Below, piece after piece: positions 1 through 6,733 of a DNA stretch of 17,810 nt. Each line of letters begins with the position of its first letter. Positions within the stretch are counted from its first letter, which is position 1. The position numbers and the translations under genes are program-made. Below the pieces are notes generated by a model. That model was not told the origin of the DNA, ran no database searches, and saw only the letters and a list, made by a program, of their open reading frames with translations. This DNA comes from Candidatus Schekmanbacteria bacterium GWA2_38_11. Lineage in GTDB: Bacteria > Schekmanbacteria > GWA2-38-11. The DNA lies in contig MGDB01000133.1 of assembly GCA_001790645.1 (NCBI GenBank), forward strand, positions 161-17,970. Reading direction: 5' to 3'.

Positions 1-497
1 ATGTAGGTATTACAGAAACCCCAAAGGAAATCTTCGGGAAGCTGATGTCAATTTCAGACCAGCTGATGCTCAAATATTATGAGCTTTTAAGTGACGTCTC
101 AAAGGAGGAGCTTGAGGATATAAAGGCAGGTAAAGTTCATCCCATGGAGGCAAAGCAGAAGCTGGCAAAGGAGATTGTTGCAAGGTTTCACAGCCTTGAA
201 GCTGCCAGGAAGGCTGAAGAGGATTTCTTAAGCCAGTTCAGACACAAGGAAGTCCCGAAAGAGATGCCGGAGTTTAAAGTCAAATGTGAGGATGGAAAGC
301 CTTTATGGATTGGGAAACTTCTCAAAACCATCAATGCTCTGCCTTCAACCTCTGAGGCAAGGCGGAAAATCAAAGAGGGAGCAGTCAAGATTGACGGAGA
401 AAAGATTACAGATGAAGAGATGGAAATTGCCGCAGGCAGGAAGTTGTTAATCCAGGTAGGAAAACGGAAATTTTACAGGGTAAAGGTATATAAGTAA
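1..497 (+). CDS. tyrS: Tyrosyl-tRNA synthetase, C-terminal part (5' end outside window)
   Basis: The enzyme charges tRNA-Tyr with tyrosine in the cytoplasm. The reading frame is already open at base 3, where it encodes VGITETPKEIFGKLMSISD, so the true start lies left of the window and the ATG at 45 is internal. The visible part matches the end of bacterial TyrS. It has the GITETPKEIFGK segment after the catalytic domain, then the helical stretch containing HPMEAKQKLAKEIVARFH, an acidic helix, and an S4-type RNA-binding domain from about base 290 (LWIGKLLKTI, SEARRKIKEGAVKIDGE). The frame ends at TAA 495-497. No terminator hairpin follows directly; glnB begins 82 bases later after word-like repeats. 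The catalytic HIGH and KMSKS motifs are outside the window, so the call rests on the C-terminal part, which is characteristic. Confidence 0.95.
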   Translation, partial: VGITETPKEIFGKLMSISDQLMLKYYELLSDVSKEELEDIKAGKVHPMEAKQKLAKEIVARFHSLEAARKAEEDFLSQFRHKEVPKEMPEFKVKCEDGKPLWIGKLLKTINALPSTSEARRKIKEGAVKIDGEKITDEEMEIAAGRKLLIQVGKRKFYRVKVYK

Positions 498-533
498 GTT
501 CAAAGTTTAAAGATCAAAGTGCAAAGTTAATTA

Positions 534-918
<385 letters not shown>

Positions 919-936
919 ACTCGATAGTCATAGTTG

Positions 937-1017
937 GTAGCCGCAACCTTTAGGTTGCGTTTATCTGATCGCAGGCTAAAGACTTCGACGCGAGCTCGGT
1001 CGAACGCCTGCGGCTAC
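937..1017. repeat. GTAG-headed paired hairpin element A, with a palindrome inside its right hairpin
   Basis: GTAG at 937-940 is followed by a left hairpin with arms CGCAACC and GGTTGCG (942-959). The right hairpin has arms starting at 970 and ending at 1012, followed by CTAC at 1014-1017. The right hairpin is split at its tip by about 25 bases (982-1006), themselves a palindrome with arms TTCGAC and GTCGAA around CGAGCTCG. Removing these bases leaves CGCAGGCTAAAGCCTGCG, the exact reverse complement of the hairpin of element D (7540-7557). The element lies between the convergent stops of glnB and trpC and could also end transcription. Confidence 0.8.
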
Positions 1018-1037
1018 CGTTCAGAGCCTACTGTCTT

Positions 1038-1829
1038 CTAACCTATCAGCTCTCTCAGCTTCCCGCCTATATCAGGAGATTTAAGGAGTGCTTCTCCAAT
1101 TAAAAAGGCATTAATCCCTGCCTGTTCAAGCTCAACTATATCTTTCCTTAAAGATATCCCGCTTTCACTCACAATAAGTTTTCCTTTGGGAATCTGGCTT
1201 GATATTTCGAGGCTCCTTTTAATATCAACATTGAAGGTATTCAAATCCCTGTTATTAATTCCAATAATTTCAGCTTCGCTTGCGAGCGCCTTTCCAAGTT
1301 CTGCCATTGTATGCACTTCTACCAGTGCATCCATCCCAAGCTCTTCTCCAAGAATCCTGAAATCTCTCAACCTCTCCTTATCAAGAATTGCGGCAATCAG
1401 GAGGAATGCATCAGCCCTGTAAGCACGTGCTTCAATCACCTGGTATTCATCAAAAATAAAGTCTTTGCACAGCGTTGGGGCTACTGTTGATTTAGCAATC
1501 AGATGAAGATGGTTGAGACTACCCTGGAAAAAGTGCTCATCAGTTAAGACTGAAATAGCTGCTGCACCATTCTCCTGGTATGTGAGAGCAAGCCTTACTG
1601 GATTAAAATCTTCAATCAAGACTCCCTTAGATGGTGAAGCCTTTTTTACCTCTGCAATAACCTTCGATCCTTTACTTTCTTTGGCAGAATTTTTTCCTGA
1701 GATGGCGGCTTTAAACCTTCGTGGAGGGTAGCATTTATCCATTAAGCCCTTTAGTCCGCTTAATGGACGGCTTTTCTTTTTGGTTTCTAATTCTTTCTTC
1801 TTATACTCAATTATCTTTTCAAGAAACAC
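1038..1829 (-). CDS. trpC: Indole-3-glycerol-phosphate synthase
   Basis: This TIM-barrel enzyme closes the indole ring in tryptophan biosynthesis, converting 1-(2-carboxyphenylamino)-1-deoxyribulose 5-phosphate to indole-3-glycerol phosphate with loss of CO2. The 263-residue product has all family signatures in order: IAEVKKASPSKG (Glu60, Lys62), SVLTDEHFFQGS (93-104), CKDFIFDEYQ (Lys122), ALVEVH (Glu171), IGINNRDLNTF (Asn192), SESGI (221-225) and FLIGEALLKS. These match the catalytic Glu, Lys, Lys, Glu, Asn and Ser of the Sulfolobus enzyme. The start is a GTG at 1829, with AGGAG about 12 bases upstream, slightly far. A Ser/Lys-rich insert (about 45-55) precedes the first motif. No other trp gene is in the window. 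It lies 168 bases downstream of the fmdB-like gene with repeats between, so co-transcription is uncertain. Confidence 0.97.
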   Translation of the reverse strand: MFLEKIIEYKKKELETKKKSRPLSGLKGLMDKCYPPRRFKAAISGKNSAKESKGSKVIAEVKKASPSKGVLIEDFNPVRLALTYQENGAAAISVLTDEHFFQGSLNHLHLIAKSTVAPTLCKDFIFDEYQVIEARAYRADAFLLIAAILDKERLRDFRILGEELGMDALVEVHTMAELGKALASEAEIIGINNRDLNTFNVDIKRSLEISSQIPKGKLIVSESGISLRKDIVELEQAGINAFLIGEALLKSPDIGGKLRELIG

Positions 1830-1907
1830 TGCTGAAATTTATCTCCTAAATGGACGGTATAAAAAAAGTCCAAGAGTTCCAGGAATCAAAGATTCAAGTA
1901 GAATAAA

Positions 1908-1990
1908 ATCAAAAATCAAATACCAAAAAATTGATTTTTGATCTTTAAATTTCTCTTGAACCCTCGAATCCTTGAATCCTCGAACCCTCC
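1908..1990. repeat. Intergenic hairpin plus CCTTGAAT-type word repeat
   Basis: ATCAAAAATCAA at 1908-1919 and its exact complement at 1931-1942 form a 12-bp stem with an 11-base loop. At 1961-1990 follows a near-tandem series of eight-base words of the type CCTCGAAT, CCTTGAAT, CCTCGAAC. Similar AT hairpins occur at 5507-5575, and similar CCTTGAAT words at 9089-9118. The hairpin lies just past the end of the fmdB-like gene and may end its transcript. Confidence 0.6.
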
Positions 1991-1997
1991 TAACTAA

Positions 1998-2222
1998 TCA
2001 ACTTGGCTTGCATGTCGAGCAGCTTGAAGATGTGCAGGAACTGCAGCCGGAAGCCCCTGATGAGGGAGTAAACTTCCCGCCGCTTGAGAATCCGCAGACA
2101 GACATCTTCTTCACGACATTTGTTTTATGGCACCTGGGACATTCGACAGGATTGTCCTGGTTGAATACAAGTTTCTCAAACTCCTCCTGACAATCACTGC
2201 ATTGAAATTCAAATATAGGCAT
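1998..2222 (-). CDS. FmdB-family zinc-ribbon protein
   Basis: A small 74-residue protein of the FmdB family, often labelled a putative regulator; its biochemical role is not established. It starts MPIFEFQC, as the family does, and has a zinc-ribbon with Cys8-x2-Cys11 and Cys28-x2-Cys31. The C-terminal tail is rich in Gly, Ser and Cys and holds two further CxxC pairs (Cys60/63 and Cys68/71), so a second metal site is possible. The start ATG at 2222 is preceded by AGAGAGG at a normal distance. The gene begins 18 bases after the transaldolase stop on the same strand, so the two are probably co-transcribed. Family assignment is firm; function is not. Confidence 0.9.
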   Translation of the reverse strand: MPIFEFQCSDCQEEFEKLVFNQDNPVECPRCHKTNVVKKMSVCGFSSGGKFTPSSGASGCSSCTSSSCSTCKPS

Positions 2223-2240
2223 TACTTTACCTCTCTTAAC

Positions 2241-2888
2241 CTATTTTTTTGGGACCTTTTTCCAGTCAGCTAAAAACTTTTCTATCCCTATGTCTGTAAG
2301 AGGGTGTTTGAAAAGCTGGTCAATTACTGCAGGGGGTATCGTAGCAATATCGGCACCCACAAGAGCAGCATCTACGACATGAAGAGGATTACGGATACTT
2401 GCCACTATGATTTCTGTCCCGAACCCGTAGTTGTCATATATTGTCCTGATCTGTTCAATTATCTGCATTCCTAAATGACTGATGTCATCCAGCCGCCCGA
2501 TAAAAGGAGATACATAATTTGCACCTGCCTTTGCTGCAAGGAGCGCCTGAGATGGTGAAAAGAGAAGAGTGACATTTGTCTTCACACCTTCTTTTGAGAG
2601 TACCTTCACAGCCTTTAACCCCTCTTTTATCATGGGAATTTTGACAACAACATTTTTATGAATTTTAGCTAATTCAGTTGCTTCACTTATTATCCCTTTA
2701 CAATCAAGGCTTACAGCCTCCGCACTTATCGGACCATCTACGATGGAGCATATTTCTTTAATAATTTCTTTAAAATCCTTCCCCTCCTTGGCTACCAGTG
2801 ACGGGTTTGTTGTGACACCGTCAATAATGCCAAGGTCATTTGCTTCTCTTATTGCTTCAATATTTGCAGTATCTATAAATATTTTCAT
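2241..2888 (-). CDS. tal: Transaldolase, TalC/MipB small subfamily
   Basis: Transaldolase transfers a dihydroxyacetone unit between sugar phosphates in the non-oxidative pentose phosphate pathway, through a Schiff base on lysine. This 215-residue protein has the length of the TalC/MipB group, which includes fructose-6-phosphate aldolase. It shows FIDTANI (4-10), [13 protein letters not shown] (24-36), VVVKIPM with the Schiff-base Lys83, [20 protein letters not shown] (104-123) and ASIRN. Two positions separate the activities: fructose-6-phosphate aldolase has Gln59 and Tyr131, whereas transaldolases have Glu and Phe. Here the equivalents are Glu57 (SAEAVS) and Phe129 (VSPFIGR), so transaldolase is the better call. 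The start ATG at 2888 follows AAGGTGG. A TTGACA at 2947-2952 may be a -35 box, but a good -10 at normal spacing is not seen. Confidence 0.95.
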   Translation of the reverse strand: MKIFIDTANIEAIREANDLGIIDGVTTNPSLVAKEGKDFKEIIKEICSIVDGPISAEAVSLDCKGIISEATELAKIHKNVVVKIPMIKEGLKAVKVLSKEGVKTNVTLLFSPSQALLAAKAGANYVSPFIGRLDDISHLGMQIIEQIRTIYDNYGFGTEIIVASIRNPLHVVDAALVGADIATIPPAVIDQLFKHPLTDIGIEKFLADWKKVPKK

Positions 2889-3027
2889 AAAACCACCTTA
2901 AAATAGATTGTTGTTTTTTAATAGAAATAAGAAAAACCTCTATCATTGTCAAGGAATTTTAAGAAATGATTCCGCAGATTTGAAAAAGATTACACAGATT
3001 TTTTGATAATCAATCAAGTGCAAGTGG

Positions 3028-3049
3028 GTAGGGGCAACTTTAGTCGCCC
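3028..3049 (+). repeat. GTAG-headed single hairpin element B
   Basis: GTAG at 3028-3031 is followed by a hairpin, GGGCAACT and AGTCGCCC around TT, with one mismatched pair. It is closely similar to the left half of element C (6510-6531). No CTAC-ended partner is seen nearby, so this is a solo copy. Confidence 0.7.
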
Positions 3050-3149
3050 TTCTAATATTATTGGATTTGTTTGACTAAAGAATTTTCAGAATATAAAATT
3101 TTCTCAGGATGAATTGCAGAAATATTTTAGGATTCGAAGAGTTAAAAAT

Positions 3150-3202
3150 CCCCCCTTTACTTGCCTGCCGGCAGGCAGGGGAAAGGGGAGTGAGAGGGGA
3201 TT
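3150..3202. repeat. CCCC-type hairpin with TGCCTGCCGGCAGGCA at its tip
   Basis: CCCCTTT (3152-3158) pairs with AAAGGGG (3182-3188). The tip is occupied by the perfect 16-base palindrome TGCCTGCCGGCAGGCA at 3162-3177. The tail to the right (GTGAGAGGGGATTT) resembles the tails of the arms at 15347-15429, which lack the inner palindrome. The structure lies downstream of arsM. Confidence 0.75.
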
Positions 3203-3238
3203 TGATCTTCACTCTAACCCCACCGATCCCTTGACCCC

Positions 3239-4120
3239 TTATCCTATTGGTTTTTCCGCAAATACTTTTATGCTTGCTACCTTGCCGTTAATCTCATCCT
3301 TATACTTATTATAAATTTCGTTTAATGAATCAGGGATTCCCGTGCTGCAATCTTCCATCATTCCCTTAACTGCATCAGCTTCAAATGTAAACTTCCCGAC
3401 AACTCTTACATTCTTAAAACCTGCTTTTTTAATTGTATCTAAATAATCCTTCTCTCTCATCGCTCCTGCAACACACCCAACCCATGCCATTAAGCTGTTC
3501 TTTATTTCTTCAGGTAAATCCTCTGTAACAATATCTGATATCAGCATTTTTCCACCGGGCTTTAAAACACGAAAAGCCTCGCTAAAAACCTTTTTCTTAT
3601 CAGGAGAAAGATTTATCACGCAGTTAGAGATAATCCAGTCAACGCTCTCATTCTCACGTGGGATATTTTCAATTTCCCCCTGGCAGAATTCAATATTGTC
3701 TGCACCTAACCTCTCTGCATTGGCTCTTGCCTTCTCTATCATCTCCTGCGTCATATCAATACCGATTACCTTCCCCTTTCTCCCCACTTTTTTAGAAGCA
3801 AGCAGAACATCAATCCCTGCTCCTGACCCTAAATCCAGAACAATATCCCCTTCTTTTACCTGTGCGTAAGAAAGTGGGTTCCCGCAGCCAAAGGCATATT
3901 CTACTGCATCCATTGGAATCTCCTTAAGTTCATCATCTTTATAGCCTATCGCTTTTGTATATTCGCTTTTCCCCTTCTTCTTAGCTTTTTCCTTTAACCC
4001 CTCATCTTTTACAAGGCTTGAATACTGCTCCTTCACAATCTCTTTTACAGTTTTGCCTGACATAGGCATCCCGCACGACCCGCCTGAACAGCAACCAGTA
4101 TTTTTTGACTTTTTCTCCAT
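3239..4120 (-). CDS. arsM: Arsenite S-adenosylmethionine methyltransferase
   Basis: ArsM methylates trivalent arsenic using S-adenosylmethionine, giving methylated and partly volatile arsenicals. The 293-residue protein has the class I methyltransferase motif VLDLGSGAGID (94-104), GIDMTQEMIEKAR (120-132) and VLKPGG. It also has the three cysteines that bind arsenic in ArsM: Cys79 in FGCGNP, Cys167 in SNCVINLSPDK and Cys216 in VGCVAGA. These separate it from ordinary UbiE-type enzymes. A short N-terminal Cys-rich patch (Cys10, Cys11, Cys16) may help capture metal. The start ATG at 4120 follows GGAGGAG. No arsR, arsB or arsC is seen nearby, so it is an orphan arsenic gene. TATAAT (4235-4240) and TTGACA (4264-4269) lie upstream on this strand, but 23 bases apart, too far for one normal promoter. 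Confidence 0.95.
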   Translation of the reverse strand: MEKKSKNTGCCSGGSCGMPMSGKTVKEIVKEQYSSLVKDEGLKEKAKKKGKSEYTKAIGYKDDELKEIPMDAVEYAFGCGNPLSYAQVKEGDIVLDLGSGAGIDVLLASKKVGRKGKVIGIDMTQEMIEKARANAERLGADNIEFCQGEIENIPRENESVDWIISNCVINLSPDKKKVFSEAFRVLKPGGKMLISDIVTEDLPEEIKNSLMAWVGCVAGAMREKDYLDTIKKAGFKNVRVVGKFTFEADAVKGMMEDCSTGIPDSLNEIYNKYKDEINGKVASIKVFAEKPIG

Positions 4121-4640
4121 TTCTTCTCCTCCTTCAATAATTTTGATTTTATATTTTTGATTTTTAATCTTCCCCTGCTCCTCAAAAGAACCAGCTTTAT
4201 AGCTTCCTCAAGCTTAAGAAAATATCTACGTTGCATTATACAATCTAATAACTTCCCGGCTTTTGTCAAGAGATTTCTTAAAAATAATTTAGATTATACA
4301 GGTTTAAGGAAGAATTACAGGATATTTTTAGTAAATCAGGGCAAAATATAGTTTATATCAGAAGTCTCAAATACCATTCCTGAAATAAAAAATCTATTGA
4401 CGAACAGGGGTTGCATTACTACCTTGGCGGGGTAATTAATTTTTAAGAATTTAAAAGAGAATTTATTTCTGTCAAAAAGGGAAAGTGTGACCCTTCGACA
4501 AGCTCAGGTGCTCAGGGAGCTTAGGATGCTTATGGTTCAGGTATTTAACGTCGCAGAAAAGTGAGAACTGTTTAAACTTTTTAAAAAAGTTATAAGTTAT
4601 TAGTGCAATCAATTAGTCATTAGTTATAGGTTGATAAGGA
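4121..4640. other. Long divergent intergenic region between arsM and the metallopeptidase gene
   Basis: No convincing gene on either strand. Near arsM there is a TTTGATTTTT-type word run (4144-4173). Around 4415-4438 an imperfect palindrome, ATTACTACC then GGGGTAAT, could be a regulator site, though this is only a guess. At 4492-4508 there is CCTTCGACAAGCTCAGG followed by a partial repeat of GCTCAGG; its TTCGAC..GCTC core is shared with the insert in element A and, in degenerate form, with 6546-6597. Bases 4590-4635 are TTAGTTAT-type words leading to the next gene. Confidence 0.5.
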
Positions 4641-5504
4641 ATGGCTGAGGTTATTAATCTTGCAGAGGGTTTTAAAAAGTTTTGTGAAAGCTCCGGTTAT
4701 GAGCATAACTGGGAGGATTTTAAAAAATTCTATCTGGACCCAAACAAGAAAAACCTTGAACCTTTGATGAAACTCAATTTCCTGTGGAAGGCCGGAATAA
4801 AATCTCTCTTTAAAAAAACCAGCCTCTCACCTTATAAAGATATTTTTAAAAGGCTTGATGACTGGAGATATCCTGAGAGGGTGCATGAGACTGTAAAGAA
4901 GGCTGAGGCTGCTGTTGGCAGAAAAATCCCAGCCCGTATAAACCTTTTCTTCACTCTTGGCGGAGTGGTTGACGGTGTGACGGTTTACCACAACGGCATC
5001 CCTCATATCTACATAGGACTTGATTACCCTGAAGACCGCCAGGAGTATTTCGACCTTGTAGCTGCCCATGAGATTGGACACGCTGCAAGGGACACTTCAC
5101 CCGGAGTCATGGAAGCCTACAACGGCAATATAAAAATGAACCATATGAAGCTGCTGTCAATTACCCCATTTGTTGAACATGCAATGGGAGAGGGAATTGC
5201 AACTGCATTCTCTGAATGCCTCTTCCCAAATTTCCTGCCAAGGAAATACCTCTTTTACGGTGAGAGGGCTTACAACTGGTGCGAGAAACACTTCGATGAG
5301 ATTTACGAAACAATTGACAAGATTAAAAACAAAAAAGGAAACCTTTTCAGGTTTTACAGGCCGTCATCATTAAAAAAAGGCTCACCCGGAAGAGAGGATT
5401 ATTATCTCGGCTATAAGGCTGCTAAAAAGGCTCTGGAGAAATATTCAATAAAGGAAGTAATTAAAATGAGAGCTGAGGAAGTGTATGAGTTCCTCAGTGT
5501 GTAA
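4641..5504 (+). CDS. Putative zinc metallopeptidase with HExxH motif (DUF2268-like)
   Basis: A 287-residue protein with no signal peptide or membrane segment, so probably cytoplasmic. The core is DLVAAHEIGHAARD with His143-Glu144-x2-His147, and a second acidic motif MGEGIATAFSE with Glu184 about 36 residues later. This HExxH plus downstream Glu arrangement is that of gluzincin metallopeptidases. The C-terminal YYLGYKAAKKALEKYSIKEV (254-273) recalls DUF2268-type predicted proteases, but that assignment is from memory of the family pattern. Residues 1-80 have no recognised domain. The start ATG at 4641 is fixed by an in-frame TGA at 4632-4634. AAGGA directly touches the ATG, so the ribosome binding site is poor. 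It faces the ATP-grasp-like gene, with a shared hairpin between them. Substrate is unknown. Confidence 0.8.
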   Translation: MAEVINLAEGFKKFCESSGYEHNWEDFKKFYLDPNKKNLEPLMKLNFLWKAGIKSLFKKTSLSPYKDIFKRLDDWRYPERVHETVKKAEAAVGRKIPARINLFFTLGGVVDGVTVYHNGIPHIYIGLDYPEDRQEYFDLVAAHEIGHAARDTSPGVMEAYNGNIKMNHMKLLSITPFVEHAMGEGIATAFSECLFPNFLPRKYLFYGERAYNWCEKHFDEIYETIDKIKNKKGNLFRFYRPSSLKKGSPGREDYYLGYKAAKKALEKYSIKEVIKMRAEEVYEFLSV

Positions 5505-5506
5505 AT

Positions 5507-5575
5507 AAATCAAAAATCAAAGTTCAGACATCAAAATTATGGTATGTCATTTTGATATTTTATTTTTGATTTTTA
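5507..5575. terminator. AT-rich double hairpin between convergent genes, probable bidirectional terminator
   Basis: The inner stem is ATCAAAAT (5530-5537) with ATTTTGAT (5549-5556), a perfect 8 bp with an 11-base loop. Outside it, AAATCAAAAATCAAA (5507-5521) pairs imperfectly with TTTTATTTTTGATTTTT (5559-5575). It fills almost the whole gap between the convergent stops at 5504 and 5579. The stem is AT-rich, so it is not a textbook GC-rich terminator. Confidence 0.5.
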
Positions 5576-5578
5576 ATT

Positions 5579-6484
5579 TTATTTCTCAAACCACGCTTGC
5601 GGGAGTTTTGAAAAGTCAAGGTTCATGTATATCTTTCCAACATCTTCAGCTATTTTCTTTACCTTAAAGATTATTTCAGAGGGCAGATAAAGAATGGTCT
5701 TAGCTACCTTGTCTCCAATGAGGTTGAGCTTCTGGTGCTCCGGTATTTTTCCATCATACCAGACCTCACCTTCCCAGGAAATTCCTCCAAAGTCCACAAT
5801 CTCAAAAGGGTCGTCTTTTAATGAGACCTCTTTTCCCTCTTCAATAAAAACCACATACCGCCATTTGGAATCATGGGCTGTTGAGAGGTCTCCGTTCATG
5901 CAGATAAACTCACCTTCAAAGGAAACAACCCTGATTGAGAAAAGATAATGATTTACTTTAGAGACAATATATTCCTGAATGAGATAAGGGACATCATACA
6001 CTGCTTTAGAAAAATTTCCATCTTTTACGACTTCAAACCCCTTTCCCCATCTTCCGGTCCTTTTCTTTAAAGAAATTCCCCCAAACTTTTTTTTGAATTT
6101 TTCTATCTGCTGCGGGTCATCTGAATTAAATATTTCCGTATAGGGCATTTGGATTTTTTTATTTAGAAGCTGGTATTGGACCCATTTGTCCTCAAGCCTC
6201 AGTACAGGATTAAGTTTCAAAGGCAGGGACCTTTCCCTATCAAGAAAGAGCTTGAACTCTTTCAGCTCATCTATAAAGGGCAATGAATGTATATAATCCC
6301 TGAAAGACTTCTTAAAATATCTTTGAGATTTCTCTTCAATCTTTTCAAAAACGTCTGACGGCTCACCAAAAATTGTTTTATGAGCTATATCATATTCAAA
6401 AGCTCCGCCAGGTAGTCCAATATTGACCTCTGAAAGGTAAATTTTTTTATCAGGAGAAAGTAATAAATCTAAACCTAAATACAT
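5579..6484 (-). CDS. ATP-grasp-like protein with apparently permuted motif order
   Basis: This 301-residue protein looks like a carboxylate-amine ligase of the ATP-grasp fold, acting through an acyl-phosphate; the substrate is unknown. In the C-terminal two thirds there is a lysine and glycine-rich loop, ISLKKRTGRWGKGFEVV (137-153), and then the hinge YLIQEYI (167-173). The metal-binding end of an ATP-grasp domain, GLDLLL..YLSEVN with Asp6, Glu19 and Asn21, lies at the extreme N-terminus instead of after the hinge. That order fits circularly permuted ATP-grasp proteins. The start ATG at 6484 has a TAG four codons upstream in frame and no ribosome binding site, and element C begins 26 bases further upstream. 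A shortened N-terminus is therefore possible. The ATP-grasp call is moderately secure; permutation is an inference. Confidence 0.65.
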   Translation of the reverse strand: MYLGLDLLLSPDKKIYLSEVNIGLPGGAFEYDIAHKTIFGEPSDVFEKIEEKSQRYFKKSFRDYIHSLPFIDELKEFKLFLDRERSLPLKLNPVLRLEDKWVQYQLLNKKIQMPYTEIFNSDDPQQIEKFKKKFGGISLKKRTGRWGKGFEVVKDGNFSKAVYDVPYLIQEYIVSKVNHYLFSIRVVSFEGEFICMNGDLSTAHDSKWRYVVFIEEGKEVSLKDDPFEIVDFGGISWEGEVWYDGKIPEHQKLNLIGDKVAKTILYLPSEIIFKVKKIAEDVGKIYMNLDFSKLPQAWFEK

Positions 6485-6509
6485 AATAAATAGCTATGAG
6501 CAAATGGGG

Positions 6510-6625
6510 GTAGGAGCGACTTTAGTCGCCCTTAATTCCTCAGTAGGTTCAGGGTGATTCATGGTAAGCATGGTGAAGCTCGTCGGACCAGCGAACCATA
6601 ATTGGGAGGCTAAAGCCTCCCCTAC
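6510..6625. repeat. GTAG/CTAC paired hairpin element C
   Basis: GTAG at 6510-6513 is followed by a hairpin with CGACT and AGTCG at its core (6517-6528). The right hairpin, GGGAGGCT and AGCCTCCC around AA (6604-6621), is perfect and is followed by CTAC at 6622-6625. The 70 bases between the halves hold GGTTC (6546-6550) and GAACC (6593-6597) around GTGAAGCTCGTCGGACC, which looks like a decayed relative of the TTCGACAAGCTC repeat. It lies between the divergent starts of the ATP-grasp-like gene and the amidase gene. Confidence 0.75.
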
Positions 6626-6733
6626 CCTCAGCCCCCATAACCTAAGTATTACATAACTAAATGCATTAGCATTGACTTTTGCCTGTTATGAATATAGGGA
6701 ATATAGAAAATATTTAAAATAAAGCAACAGAAT

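Larger units (their letters stand above)
2889..3238. other. Gene-free stretch between arsM and transaldolase
   Basis: No convincing gene. It holds a CGCAGATT/ACACAGATT word repeat (2972-3003), GTAG element B (3028-3049), a CCCC-type hairpin with an inserted palindrome (3150-3202), and degenerate CCTTGACC words (3217-3247) reaching the end of arsM. The part nearest 2889 is the upstream region of the transaldolase gene. Confidence 0.7.

Noticed and set aside
1038..1829. Part of a trp operon
   Set aside because: No other trp gene lies on either side; trpC stands alone between glnB and an fmdB-like gene.
1961..1990. Possible CRISPR-like or tandem repeat array
   Set aside because: Units are about eight bases, degenerate and without spacers, and no cas genes are present.
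4045..4269. Minus-strand open frame of 74 codons overlapping the arsM start
   Set aside because: It overlaps arsM in another frame, lacks recognisable features and covers its ribosome binding site and upstream words.
4235..4269. TTGACA and TATAAT upstream of arsM as one promoter
   Set aside because: The boxes are 23 bases apart, outside the 15-19 range of normal sigma-70 promoters. A similar 23-base arrangement upstream of the transaldolase gene (2918-2952) is treated as coincidence.
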